Source of the DNA: G963677445 sp963678275
Lineage (GTDB): Bacteria; Bacteroidota; Ignavibacteria; Ignavibacteriales; Melioribacteraceae
Length of the DNA: 64,000 nt
Direction of reading: 5' to 3'
Assembly: GCA_963678275.1 (NCBI GenBank)
Contig: OY782765.1
Coordinates: forward strand, 2,232,001 to 2,296,000
In this document: positions 8,353-17,856 of the stretch, one piece after another
How the letters are laid out: each line of letters starts with the position of its first letter
How positions within the stretch are numbered: position 1 is the stretch's first letter
The notes under the pieces: model-generated
Told to the model about the DNA's origin: nothing
Database searches by the model: none
The model's input: the letters and a program-made list of their open reading frames with translations, nothing else
Made by a program: the position numbers and the translations under genes

Positions 8353-9390
8353 TTATTTATAGTTTAATAATGTTTCTGCCATTTTTATAAAATTATTGAC
8401 CGGCACATAATCGGGAATTGAGTTCGACGATCCCGCGCACCATCCCTGAACCGGAGAACCTATCTTTTCGATTGTGTCAATAACAAGCTTTTTTATCTGC
8501 TCCTCACTGCCGCGCGCCAGTGTGTCAAGATCGATGCCGCCGCAGAGGGCAAGTTTGTCGCCGTAACGCTGTTTAACTTCACCGATATCCATCGCTTTCG
8601 GTTCAACGGGATGAATAGCCGCTACGCCGCATTCGATTATATCATCCATTACTTCATATAATATCCCGTCGGAATGATAAATCAATGGTATATTTTTTCT
8701 CTTTGCCAGGTCCCCGATTTTTTTCAGCCAGGGGAAAAAATATTCGCGGTAAAAATCGGGACTCATCATAAGTCCTGTCGCGTAAGCAATGTCGTCGCTA
8801 TACCAGAAAGCTCCGATATTTTCCATATCAGCCATATTTTCGAACATTGAGAGCACAAGACTTCCAACTTTTTCGAAGAGGTCCCTTACAAGCTCAGGGT
8901 CGAGATAAACCGCCATGGCAAATTGTTCAAATCCCATCAGCTCCCAGACCATCGTGAATATATCGCCATACTGGCCGATAATCCCCATATCATCAGGAAT
9001 CAGTTTTTGAGCAATTTCAAGATTTTCATAACTGATCTGGTTTTTCTCAGGCCATAAATACTTTTCGAAAGATTCCCGGTCGGTAATTATTCCCTCTCCT
9101 TCATTTGCCCAGGCCCTGTCGGGAGCGTTTTTATATTCATCCGATTTCTCCTCTTCCATTTTCCTGTGTTCAATATTGACATCTATGCGGGGCTGGACTT
9201 TAATAAAGTCATAACCCATTCTGCGCATAAATTCAATATCATCCTCCACCCTGAGCAAAGGACGGCCAAGAATTTCCTTCTTGATAACAGGATGAATACC
9301 CAGTTCAATAAGAGGAAAATAATCGGTTTCCTTTCTCCATAAAGTTTTTATCAGTCTTTCAAAATCTGTTTTTCTTCCGGTTTTTATCAT
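8353..9390 (-). CDS. Uroporphyrinogen decarboxylase-like (URO-D family) protein
   Basis: A 345-residue TIM-barrel protein of the URO-D/MtaA/CmuA superfamily. The C-terminal half is clearest: IIECGVAAIHPVEPKAMD, then KLALCGGIDLDTL, then a GSPVQGWCAGSSNSIPDYVP ending. Cobalamin-dependent methyltransferase relatives share this pattern, and these single-domain members outside heme operons often are not true HemE. No other heme gene is nearby, so a methyl-transfer or other role is as likely as decarboxylation. An earlier ATG at 9414 overlaps dacB; AGGTG with seven bases of spacing before the ATG at 9390 favours the later start. Confidence 0.8.
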   Translation of the reverse strand: MIKTGRKTDFERLIKTLWRKETDYFPLIELGIHPVIKKEILGRPLLRVEDDIEFMRRMGYDFIKVQPRIDVNIEHRKMEEEKSDEYKNAPDRAWANEGEGIITDRESFEKYLWPEKNQISYENLEIAQKLIPDDMGIIGQYGDIFTMVWELMGFEQFAMAVYLDPELVRDLFEKVGSLVLSMFENMADMENIGAFWYSDDIAYATGLMMSPDFYREYFFPWLKKIGDLAKRKNIPLIYHSDGILYEVMDDIIECGVAAIHPVEPKAMDIGEVKQRYGDKLALCGGIDLDTLARGSEEQIKKLVIDTIEKIGSPVQGWCAGSSNSIPDYVPVNNFIKMAETLLNYK

Positions 9391-9403
9391 TTTGCACCTG
9401 TAT

Positions 9404-10861
9404 CTATAATTCACTCAATCCGATAAGCAGTTCTTTGAACGCCGCGTAAACACCTGCTGAACTGCCCCTGAAGTTGTTAACGATATAAGAAAAAACTATC
9501 ACCTTTCCTTTTGTATCCTTAATATAACCGGAATAACTCCTGACTCTGTTAATGGAGCCCGATTTTATCCTCGCGTTCTTTTCCACATTTGTTCCTTTAC
9601 CGAGCGACTTAAAATATCCCAAATCATCCGGATCGCCCGCAACAGCCATGGAATAATAATAATCCTCAAACACTTCCTGTTTTGTCATCGTGGCAAGAAG
9701 TCCGGTCATTAACGCGGTTGTCACTGTGTTGCTCCTTGCCAGGCCGCAGCCATCCGCGAGAGCCAGTCCGTTATGTTCTACTCCGAGTTTATCAAGGAAA
9801 TGGTCGAGCAATTTAATTCCCGCTTCTGTGCTTCCTTCCCCGCTCAACTGATGCGCGATTGTTTTTAACAGAAGTTCGGTATAAAGATTATTGCTCTTCT
9901 TGTTAACAATGTATACAATATCTTTTAACGGCGGCGAGATAAATTGTTTAATCAGAGTTTTTTTTGATAATGACACCGGTGTGTCGGTATACCATGCTTT
10001 CCCGGTTACATCAACACCATTATCCTCCAGGCTTTTTTTAAGTGAGTTAACCGCGTAAAGGGGTGGTTCCGGAATTGAGCCTTTTATAAAAAATTCATCA
10101 TATCCGGCGGGAACAGTTCCCCTGAACTCAAGTCTGTACTGTCCCGGGGCGCCATATATATATCCGTTATCACCCGAACCGACAGGGCCGGTTTTCATAT
10201 AATTATCATAAGTAAGCCCTTCAACTTCAGGCTCAATTCTTAATACTTCGGCAGGATCGCCGGCGTTGTTGCCCGGCTTAAAATATAACCTGTAAAGATT
10301 TCCATGAATGGTAAGCGCTGAAACAGAGGCGCCGTAATAATTCCCTATATCAATCCATTCCCAGCCGCCCGGTATCGGTGTGCCTGAAAATTTGGAATTA
10401 TCACCGATTATATCACCTTCAATCTTTTTTATCCCCGCTTTTTTTATCACTCCCGCCATATCTGTCATCAATTCTTCCAGTCCCGCTGACCCTTTAACCA
10501 GGTCATGCCCGAAAGAGGGGTCGCCATCACCTTTAAGGATCAGGTTTCCCTTTAAAATTCCATCCGGATTAAACTCACCGGTATAATATAAATCTGTTTT
10601 GAAACGGTAATCGGAACCGAGGTAATATAACGCCGCGGCGGATGTAAGAAGTTTTAATCCCGAAGCGGGGGCAAGCATTTCATGTTCATCCAGCGATGCT
10701 ATAACTTCACCCGATTCGACATACTTCGCGTAAAATGAAAACTGTGCGTCCTTCAGCTTTTCTGATTTGGCGAGCTCTTCAAGTTTTGTCCGGACTCCTT
10801 CAACGCCCCCCGCGAAAAGAATGGCCGGAATAAGGGTAATTAACAAGACATATTTCTTCAT
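9404..10861 (-). CDS. dacB: D-alanyl-D-alanine carboxypeptidase/endopeptidase (PBP4, peptidase S13)
   Basis: A periplasmic 485-residue penicillin-binding protein that removes the terminal D-Ala from stem peptides and cuts meso-DAP crosslinks. A signal peptide spans residues 1-17. The three active-site motifs are present: S67-G-L-K70, SNN around residue 325, and KSG near residue 435. The long insertion between the first two motifs is characteristic of family S13. It is the first gene of the minus-strand run to 4645. A repeat island (10940-11935) separates it from divergent mutS, so its promoter must lie within about 80 bases of its start or within the island. Confidence 0.93.
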   Translation of the reverse strand: MKKYVLLITLIPAILFAGGVEGVRTKLEELAKSEKLKDAQFSFYAKYVESGEVIASLDEHEMLAPASGLKLLTSAAALYYLGSDYRFKTDLYYTGEFNPDGILKGNLILKGDGDPSFGHDLVKGSAGLEELMTDMAGVIKKAGIKKIEGDIIGDNSKFSGTPIPGGWEWIDIGNYYGASVSALTIHGNLYRLYFKPGNNAGDPAEVLRIEPEVEGLTYDNYMKTGPVGSGDNGYIYGAPGQYRLEFRGTVPAGYDEFFIKGSIPEPPLYAVNSLKKSLEDNGVDVTGKAWYTDTPVSLSKKTLIKQFISPPLKDIVYIVNKKSNNLYTELLLKTIAHQLSGEGSTEAGIKLLDHFLDKLGVEHNGLALADGCGLARSNTVTTALMTGLLATMTKQEVFEDYYYSMAVAGDPDDLGYFKSLGKGTNVEKNARIKSGSINRVRSYSGYIKDTKGKVIVFSYIVNNFRGSSAGVYAAFKELLIGLSEL

Positions 10862-10939
10862 AACCTAACCTCTGAATAAAAGAAATATTAAAATAAGAAA
10901 TTTTGCGAAAGGAGAAAATTCCTGGGGAATCTTTGAGCG

Positions 10940-11155
10940 TAAATTCTTCAATCATAATCATAGGCTGGCAAGCCAGAGACAATGAGGAATTACGAATTAG
11001 GAATTGACTTTCCCCAGATGTTACCAATTACTTGTCATTCTGGTTTTTTTGCGTCCTTTGCAAAAAGACCGGAATCTAATGCCGATTTTTACTACCGATT
11101 AGTAATAATTTTGCCAATTTGCGTAGAATTTGACTCCTTACGGATTAATCATAAA
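10940..11155 (+). repeat. Element A, single shortened copy
   Basis: AATCAT hexamers lead into the L module (CTGGCAAGCCAG at 10965), heptamers, the CATTCTGG...CCGGAAT core and the R module ending near 11147. Compared with the array at 3701 it lacks roughly 20 bases of the core (the AGCCAAAGGCGGGC part). R joins directly to the L of the next element at 11156. Confidence 0.85.
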
Positions 11156-11577
11156 CCGGCAAGCCAGAAGTATAGAGCGGTTAGTGGAGAGTGAAGAGTA
11201 ATAAATGGCTCTATGATTTTAAGAAAACCCGATTTCGATTACGACTTCGATTTGGATTTCGACGGCTAACTTATTTCCGGTCAGTCTTTTTGATCCTCTC
11301 AATCCTGTGTTTTGCTCTTTCAGCGAGCATTCCAATATCCCGATGGAGATATTGCCCCTTTGAATAAGGTTAATAAGGTTTTATTTTGGTGTGTGATTAA
11401 CTCTGCTACTAAGGTTAAAAAATAAGGTTTCTTTCAGTTTTTCGTGGGATTTGGTGTTTTTGTGATTTTGTGGCCTTTCTTCCATCTCAATCAACGAAAT
11501 CTGCGGCTCTCTTGACCTTAATAATTGTTAATCGAAACTTTGCTATTCTGCGCATAATTTAACTGCTTATGGAATAA
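11156..11577 (+). repeat. Element C, full-length copy
   Basis: It starts with L (CCGGCAAGCCAG), then a GTGG/GAGAGTGAAGAG stretch and 6-base periodic CGATTTCGATTACGACTTCG. Next come AAGGTTAATAAGG and GCTACTAAGGTTAAAAA, then TTCGTGGGATTTGGTG followed by the TTTTGTGATTTTGTGG phrase. After that are AATCTGCGG and a heptamer-like AATTGTTAAT tail, ending in the R module near 11570. No open frame spans it. The same order of blocks recurs at 35700 and 43341. Confidence 0.8.
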
Positions 11578-11935
11578 ACCGCAAAGCCGGAAGAAAAGAG
11601 TTATTTGATTGATAATGGATAATTGACAATTGATAATTAAAAGATGACTCCGATTGTAATGTGTTAATTTTTCCGGTAAGTGTTTTTATCCTGTCCTGTT
11701 TTTTTTATCGGTACATCAGCGAAATTTGGGGGAAATAACAAACCTGGTAATAAGGTTTAATATTGAAGGTTTACCACCTCTGCTACTAAGGTTAAAAAAT
11801 CAAAAAATAAGGTTTCTTTCAGTTTTTCGTGGGATTTCGTGTTTTAGTGATTTAGTGGCTTTTTTTCAATTGTTCATTGTTCATCAATAATTGTTAATAG
11901 AGTTTATCCATTTCACGCAGGATTTAACGGTATAT
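11578..11935 (+). repeat. Element C, diverged copy
   Basis: L is degenerate (CCGCAAAGCCGG). It is followed by seven-base periodic TTGATAATGGATAATTGACA, the CTACTAAGGTTAAAAA block, the TTTCGTGGGATTTCGTG phrase and a degraded R ending about 11935. It reaches to within about 165 bases of mutS, so it lies in or next to the mutS promoter region. Confidence 0.7.
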
Positions 11936-12098
11936 GGGGGCCAGGCTACAAATAAGACACCTTTCCGGTAACTGAACGGAATCGAAGCCCTCTCATTGAA
12001 AGAGAGCATAATTTCTTTTAGTGAAACCAAAAATTGAATTTCGATTGTTATTAAATTATATTTTAATTTTGTATTATTTTGAAAATACCGGACAGGGA

Positions 12099-14723
12099 AT
12101 GGCAAAAACCCCTTTAATGACACAATATTATAAGGTAAAAGGAGATTACCCCGATACAGTGCTTTTGTTCAGGGTGGGGGATTTTTATGAAACATTTGAA
12201 GAGGACGCTAAAACAGCCTCAAAAGTATTGGGAATTACCCTCACAAAAAGATCAAACGGCGCGGCGGGTGATGTTCCTCTCGCCGGGTTTCCTCATCACG
12301 CAATCGACACCTATCTCCCCCGTCTGGTAAAGGCAGGTTACAGGGTAGCGGTTTGTGACCAGCTTGAAAATCCTAAGTTTGCCAAAGGAATTGTAAAAAG
12401 AGATGTTACCGAAGTGGTCACTCCCGGAGTCGCGTTAACCGACAAACTGCTTGACCATAAAAAAAACAATTACCTCGCGGCTGTTTATGTAGGGAATGAT
12501 ACTGCCGGCATTTCATTCTGTGATATTTCCACCGGTGAATTTTACGCTTATGAAATAAACCCCTCGCAGGTGGCGGCGCAGATAGAACATATTACCCCGT
12601 CTGAAATTCTGCTGCCGAAAAAACTTCGCTCATCAGTCGAACCGGAGATAGAAAGGCTCAACCTGAATATACGGGTGACAAGAATAGATGACTGGATATT
12701 CAACCTCGATTTCGCGAATGAGCTGCTGCTTAATCACTTTAATGTAAAAACCCTTAAAGGATTCGGCATTGATACTCTGGAGGCCTCAATTATATCGGCC
12801 GGTGCGGTTCTAAACTACCTGAAGGAAACCCAGAAAGCAAACCTGCCCCACATAAACAGAATCACATTATATAATCCCTCCGATTATATGATGCTCGATC
12901 AGTCGACACGCCGCAATCTTGAGATAACCTACACCATACAGGAAGGGTCGCGGGAAGGCACACTGATATCGATACTCGATAAAACCCTGACAGCGATGGG
13001 GGGAAGAAAATTAAAAAAATGGATAATGGCCCCCCTGCGCAAACTTGATCCGGCGCTGGCCCGCCAGGAAGCTGTATCGGTATTTTACCAGTTGAAAAAA
13101 CTTCGCCGGGGAATTCAGGCGGAACTGGAAGAGATCGGGGACCTGGAAAGGCTGACATCCAAAGTCTGCACAAGCCGGATAAATCCCCGCGAACTTGTAA
13201 ACCTTAAAACCTCCCTCAAAAAGATACCGGTGATACGTGAGAAGCTTTCGGAAACCTCCTCAAAAATTATCACAGAGCTGAAAGAAAACCTTGACCCGCT
13301 TGAGCATATCGTAGAGAGAATCGACACCTCCATTTCAGATAATCCCCCTCTTAGTCTGGGCGAGGGTTATGTTATCCGCAAAGGATTCAGCCCCGAACTT
13401 GATGAACTCCGCGATCTCTCCCTTAACGCGAAAAGCTGGATAGCCAACCAGCAGGAGGGTGAGCGCGAGAGAACCGGGATACCTAAACTTAAGATAAGCT
13501 ATAACAGGGTTTTCGGTTATTATATTGAAGTGAGCAACGCCCATAAAGATAAAGTGCCTGATAATTACATCAGGAAACAGACTCTCGTTAACAGCGAAAG
13601 GTATATTACCCCTGAGCTTAAGGAATATGAAGATAAAATCCTCAACGCGGAAGATAATATAGCGACTCTCGAACAGGAAATTTTTAATGAAATAAGAAAC
13701 AATGTCGCGGTTGAAGCTTTGGCGATTCAAAAAAACGCGAGAATTATTTCGGAACTTGACTGTTATCAGTCACTCGCTGAATGCGCCGTCCAGTATAATT
13801 ATGTAAAGCCGGAACTTACTGATTCAGATGTTCTGGATATTAAGGAGGGAAGGCATCCGGTAGTGGAAAGAATTCTGCCGCCGGGAGAAAAATTCACCCC
13901 AAATGACTGCCGCCTGAGCAACAGCGATGATCAGATAATAATCCTTACGGGACCTAACATGGCTGGAAAATCGGTGTTCCTCCGTCAAATGGGACTTATT
14001 GTGCTGATGGCCCAGGTAGGCAGTTATGTACCCGCTAAATCAGCCGAAATAGGGATGATCGACAGAATCTATACAAGGGTGGGCGCCAGCGATAATATAA
14101 CAGCGGGTGAGTCAACATTCCTTGTTGAGATGCAGGAAGCGGCCAATATACTGAATAACGCCACAAATAAAAGCCTTATACTACTTGATGAAATCGGCAG
14201 AGGCACAAGCACATTTGACGGAATTTCAATAGCGTGGTCGATTACCGAGTATCTGCATGAAAATCCTCACATGGCAGCCAAAACTCTTTTCGCCACACAT
14301 TACCATGAGCTGAATGAGATGGCTTCAATATTCCCCAGGATAAAAAATTTCAAAGTGGAAGTTAGGGAATATGGCGATAAAGTAATTTTCCTCCATAAGG
14401 TTTCTAAAGGTGGCGCCGACCACAGTTACGGTATACAGGTTGCCGCTATGGCGGGCCTGCCTCTTTTTGTTACAAACCGCGCTAAGGAAATTTTGCAAAA
14501 CCTGGAAAGCAAGGAGCTCACCCCCTTTGAGGTTAAAAAAGCAAAAATTAAAAAATATAAGCCGGACGATGATGAAGATTTACAGATAAACCTCTTTGAA
14601 TTTAAAGATGATGAATTCAGGAAGGAGATATCGGATATGGCTATTGACAACATGACTCCAATAGATGCCCTGAATAAACTTAATGAACTAAAGAAAAAAG
14701 TCGATAAAAAACAGCCGGACTAA
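12099..14723 (+). CDS. mutS: DNA mismatch repair protein MutS
   Basis: Recognises mismatches and small loops and recruits MutL using ATP. The start at 12099 gives MAKTPLMTQYYKVKG, matching the usual MutS N-terminus, and 874 residues; an upstream in-frame ATG at 12021 would add 26 unusual hydrophobic residues. The mismatch-binding motif is FRVGDFYETF near residue 30. The ATPase has Walker A GPNMAGKS (about residue 618), Walker B LLDEIGRGTST and the ATHYHEL switch. The C-terminus has the helix-turn-helix dimer region. It is followed by a separate lipoprotein gene after 44 bases; no mutL is in view. Confidence 0.97.
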   Translation: MAKTPLMTQYYKVKGDYPDTVLLFRVGDFYETFEEDAKTASKVLGITLTKRSNGAAGDVPLAGFPHHAIDTYLPRLVKAGYRVAVCDQLENPKFAKGIVKRDVTEVVTPGVALTDKLLDHKKNNYLAAVYVGNDTAGISFCDISTGEFYAYEINPSQVAAQIEHITPSEILLPKKLRSSVEPEIERLNLNIRVTRIDDWIFNLDFANELLLNHFNVKTLKGFGIDTLEASIISAGAVLNYLKETQKANLPHINRITLYNPSDYMMLDQSTRRNLEITYTIQEGSREGTLISILDKTLTAMGGRKLKKWIMAPLRKLDPALARQEAVSVFYQLKKLRRGIQAELEEIGDLERLTSKVCTSRINPRELVNLKTSLKKIPVIREKLSETSSKIITELKENLDPLEHIVERIDTSISDNPPLSLGEGYVIRKGFSPELDELRDLSLNAKSWIANQQEGERERTGIPKLKISYNRVFGYYIEVSNAHKDKVPDNYIRKQTLVNSERYITPELKEYEDKILNAEDNIATLEQEIFNEIRNNVAVEALAIQKNARIISELDCYQSLAECAVQYNYVKPELTDSDVLDIKEGRHPVVERILPPGEKFTPNDCRLSNSDDQIIILTGPNMAGKSVFLRQMGLIVLMAQVGSYVPAKSAEIGMIDRIYTRVGASDNITAGESTFLVEMQEAANILNNATNKSLILLDEIGRGTSTFDGISIAWSITEYLHENPHMAAKTLFATHYHELNEMASIFPRIKNFKVEVREYGDKVIFLHKVSKGGADHSYGIQVAAMAGLPLFVTNRAKEILQNLESKELTPFEVKKAKIKKYKPDDDEDLQINLFEFKDDEFRKEISDMAIDNMTPIDALNKLNELKKKVDKKQPD

Positions 14724-14767
14724 ACTAAAAACATCTTTATTTGGTTAAAGAATAAAAACGGAAAAAA

Positions 14768-15379
14768 ATGAAAAAATTTATTCTCTTTACTCTTGTTGTA
14801 ACACTATTTTATTCCTGCGGGAAAAATTATACACCGGAACAGGAACAATATATTAAGAAAATAGAAACGGAAAGGGAAGCGAAAAATAATGAAATGAAAA
14901 ACACCCCCCACTCCCCATTTAAAACCAGAACGCAGGTTGAGTTTCATCCTCTTAAATATTATGATGTTGATCCTGGTTTTGTTTTCGAAGCAAAAATGAA
15001 TCTTTATGAGATTAAAGATACCATTAACATTCAGGGTACAAAAGGAGAACAAAGGAAGACAGTCAAATTCGGTTGGTTTGACCTTAATATACAAAACACC
15101 CCTGTTAAGCTGAATGTATATGAAAGCGCCGGAAGAAACGGACAGAATTATTACAGCATCTGGTTTACTGATAAAACGACAAATAATGAAACATACGGAG
15201 TGGGACGTTATCTTCATTTTCAATACATCCCTGATCCGGACCATATATATACTCTTGACTTTAATACCGCATTTAATCCCTATTGCGCGTACAGCCCTGA
15301 TTATTCCTGCGCTATGCCGACAAAAGAAGATTATATTGATGTTGCCATCAGGGCGGGTGAAAAAAAATTCCATGATTAG
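14768..15379 (+). CDS. DUF1684 family lipoprotein
   Basis: A 203-residue protein with a lipoprotein signal peptide ending in the lipobox LFYSCG, so the mature form starts at C17. The C-terminal signature FNPYCAYSPDYSCAMPT with IRAGEKKF identifies the DUF1684 family, a beta-rich domain of unknown biochemical role with conserved cysteines. A membrane-anchored location is expected. It precedes the DAHP synthase gene by 15 bases, which suggests co-transcription but no evident functional link. Confidence 0.85.
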   Translation: MKKFILFTLVVTLFYSCGKNYTPEQEQYIKKIETEREAKNNEMKNTPHSPFKTRTQVEFHPLKYYDVDPGFVFEAKMNLYEIKDTINIQGTKGEQRKTVKFGWFDLNIQNTPVKLNVYESAGRNGQNYYSIWFTDKTTNNETYGVGRYLHFQYIPDPDHIYTLDFNTAFNPYCAYSPDYSCAMPTKEDYIDVAIRAGEKKFHD

Positions 15380-15394
15380 TTTCGGGAGATCTTT

Positions 15395-16408
15395 GTGGTA
15401 GTAGTTTTTAAACAAAGCGCGACTGATGAACAGATCACAAGTGTAATCGGCAAAATTGAACATTATGGATTCCGAATACATAAGTCAGTCGGCGAAAGAA
15501 AAATTCTGATCGGCGCCATCGGTGATTCACCTAATTTTGATGTACGGAAAATCAAGGTGCTTGACGGAGTGGCGGACGCGATAAAGATTACCGAACCATA
15601 TAAACTCGCGAGCCGCTGCCTTAAATCCTCAAACACGGTAATTGACCTCGGAACTGTTAAAATCGGGTCCGATCAGCTTGTGCTGATTTCAGGTCCGTGC
15701 AGCATTGAAAATGAAGATCAAATTTACCGGCTGGCTGAAGTAACCGCGCAATCGGGCGCGAAAATCCTTCGCGGGGGAGCGTTCAAGCCACGTTCTTCCC
15801 CCTATTCTTTCCAGGGTATGGGTAAGAAGGGACTCGAAATTATGCGAAAAGCCGCTGATAAATTCGGGCTCAAGATTATTACGGAAATTATTCAGCATGA
15901 TCATGTGGACCTGGTATATGAATATGCCGATATCTTTCAGGTCGGGGCGAGGAATATGCAGAATTTCCCCCTTCTTAAGGAGCTTGGTAAAACCGATAAA
16001 CCGGTTATGCTGAAAAGGGGAATTTCGGCGACAGTCGAAGAATGGCTCATGTCGGCTGAATATCTGCTCGCCGGGGGGAATGAAAAGGTCTTTCTTTGTG
16101 AGAGAGGAATAAGAACTTATGAGAGATTTACGAGGCATACATTTGATCTGTCATCAATTCCTGTTATCCAGGAGAAATCACATCTGCCTGTGATAGCCGA
16201 TCCCTCCCACGCTTCAGGATACAGACATCTTGTTCCGCCGATGGCGAGGGCGGCGATCGCGGCCGGAGCCGATGGAATAATGATAGAAATCCATAACAAT
16301 CCCGAAGAGGCCCTTTCGGACGGACCACAGGCAATGTTCCCTGAAAATTTTCTTAAGCTTGTTGAGGAATTAAAAGCGATCGCTGAAATTACCGGCAGAA
16401 GTTTTTAA
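15395..16408 (+). CDS. aroF: 3-deoxy-7-phosphoheptulonate (DAHP) synthase, AroA/KDSA-type
   Basis: First step of the shikimate pathway: phosphoenolpyruvate plus erythrose 4-phosphate gives DAHP. The 337-residue protein has an N-terminal ferredoxin-like regulatory domain (residues 1-75, VVVFKQSATDEQI) and a TIM barrel with SGPCSIE, GGAFKPRSSPYSFQG, KRG, and DPSHASG. This is the short, metal-dependent type found in Thermotoga and Bacillus, whose N-terminal domain mediates feedback control by aromatic amino acids. The start is GTG, preceded by GGGAG with seven bases of spacing. No other shikimate gene is adjacent. Confidence 0.95.
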   Translation: MVVVFKQSATDEQITSVIGKIEHYGFRIHKSVGERKILIGAIGDSPNFDVRKIKVLDGVADAIKITEPYKLASRCLKSSNTVIDLGTVKIGSDQLVLISGPCSIENEDQIYRLAEVTAQSGAKILRGGAFKPRSSPYSFQGMGKKGLEIMRKAADKFGLKIITEIIQHDHVDLVYEYADIFQVGARNMQNFPLLKELGKTDKPVMLKRGISATVEEWLMSAEYLLAGGNEKVFLCERGIRTYERFTRHTFDLSSIPVIQEKSHLPVIADPSHASGYRHLVPPMARAAIAAGADGIMIEIHNNPEEALSDGPQAMFPENFLKLVEELKAIAEITGRSF

Positions 16409-16460
16409 CCAGATCCTGCCGACGGAGCCTGCCTGTCGATTCATTCTTTGCCCCCGACAG

Positions 16461-16484
16461 ACAGACTCCGCCGGGGGAGTCTGT
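16461..16484. terminator. Hairpin between convergent aroF and ftsZ
   Basis: ACAGACTCC (16461-16469) pairs perfectly with GGAGTCTGT (16476-16484) around a six-base GCCGGG loop. It lies between the aroF stop (16408) and the ftsZ stop (16510), so it could serve as a terminator for both strands. There is no long T tract. Confidence 0.6.
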
Positions 16485-16509
16485 TAACATGGAGGGTTAC
16501 TAATTTTAT

Positions 16510-17841
16510 TTAGTCCATCATCTTCCGAAGGAAAGAAGAGCTGTCTTCTTCCTGATCGAAATCGTTGAACCTGTCATTCTCTTTTTCTTCATCTTCATCC
16601 TTCTGAGTCCTAAAACCTGGGTCATCATATGTGGATGAAAATTTGTTGCTCAGATCATTGTTTCCTTTCACGCGGTAGATTGTAGGCACATCATAATCAA
16701 CTTCTTCGGTTAAATTATTTTTACCAACCTGAAATCCGCTGTGGAAGTTATTATTAGCCGGAGGACGCTGAGTCTGTTCCGTTCTCTGCTGTTCCTGCTG
16801 ACGGGCCTGCCTGGCGCTGTCAGCGCCGGAAGATGAGTTATTGAATCCTGTGGCAATTACGGTATAGGAAACCTCATCCTTCATTTCGGCTTTATTTACC
16901 CAGCCAAAGATAACATTCGCTTCCTCACCGGCGGCGTCATAAATTACCTGGTTGCCTTCGTTGATTTCCTGCATTGTAAGGCTGTCTGAACCGGTAACAT
17001 TAAGAAGGATATTTTTTGCTCCCTGGATATTTATTCCTTCGAGCAATGGTGAAGATATGGCAGCCTGCGCGGCTTCGACAGCGCGGTTTTCACCTTTCGC
17101 GGTGCCGCAGCCCATAAGCGCGTCGCCGCTCTGACTCATTACCGCTCTTACGTCGGCAAAGTCGACATTAATTATACCGGTGATGGTAATGATATCCGCG
17201 ATACCCCGTGTGGCTTCATAAAGAACCTCATTGGGTTTATCGAACGCGAGGGACGCGGCCACCGATTTATCAAGAATGTTAAGCAGACGTTCATTGGGAA
17301 TAACAATAAGGCTGTCGACATGCTGCCGCAGTTCCTTTATCCCCTCTTCGGCATTATTCATTCTTTTTTTACCTTCCCAGCGGAAAGGTTTTGTAACTAT
17401 GCCAACTACGAGAGCTCCAAGACTTTTTGCGATGGAAGCGATGGAAGGAGCTCCGCCCGTACCGGTGCCGCCACCCATTCCTGCCGTCACAAAAACCATA
17501 TCACTTCCCTTGAGCACCTTTTCAATATTTTTGCGGTCCTCTTCAATCGCGCTTTTGCCAATCTTCGGATCGGCTCCGGCGCCAAGACCACGCGTAATAT
17601 TGTATCCAACCTGGATTTTATGTGTCGCCTTGCTGTTCTGCAATACCTGCGCATCGGTATTAATGGCAACATATTCCACACCACCCAGGCCGCGTCTCAT
17701 CATACTTTCGATAGCGTTGCATCCGCCACCTCCCACACCAACAACTTTAAGTAATGCCGGAGTGCCTTCCGTATTGTTTACTTCATTGTTGTTGTCATTG
17801 GATGAAAAATCATCTGTATCTAATGTGGCAAAACGTGACAT
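16510..17841 (-). CDS. ftsZ: Cell division protein FtsZ
   Basis: Tubulin-like GTPase that polymerises into the division ring. The GTP-binding motifs GGGGCNAI and GMGGGTGTGGAP are intact, and the T7 synergy region is present. A linker of about 100 residues rich in Q, R, N and D leads to the C-terminal peptide (SSSFLRKMMD) for FtsA binding. The protein has 443 residues from the start chosen here: an ATG at 17853 overlaps its own GGAGG, and the ATG at 17841 lies six bases after that GGAGG. It is the last gene of the dcw cluster, directly after ftsA. Confidence 0.97.
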   Translation of the reverse strand: MSRFATLDTDDFSSNDNNNEVNNTEGTPALLKVVGVGGGGCNAIESMMRRGLGGVEYVAINTDAQVLQNSKATHKIQVGYNITRGLGAGADPKIGKSAIEEDRKNIEKVLKGSDMVFVTAGMGGGTGTGGAPSIASIAKSLGALVVGIVTKPFRWEGKKRMNNAEEGIKELRQHVDSLIVIPNERLLNILDKSVAASLAFDKPNEVLYEATRGIADIITITGIINVDFADVRAVMSQSGDALMGCGTAKGENRAVEAAQAAISSPLLEGINIQGAKNILLNVTGSDSLTMQEINEGNQVIYDAAGEEANVIFGWVNKAEMKDEVSYTVIATGFNNSSSGADSARQARQQEQQRTEQTQRPPANNNFHSGFQVGKNNLTEEVDYDVPTIYRVKGNNDLSNKFSSTYDDPGFRTQKDEDEEKENDRFNDFDQEEDSSSFLRKMMD

Positions 17842-17856
17842 ATTTGCCTCCATGTT

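Noticed and set aside
14804..15481. 225-codon minus-strand open frame
   Set aside because: It lies opposite the DUF1684 lipoprotein and the start of aroF, both with clear family motifs.
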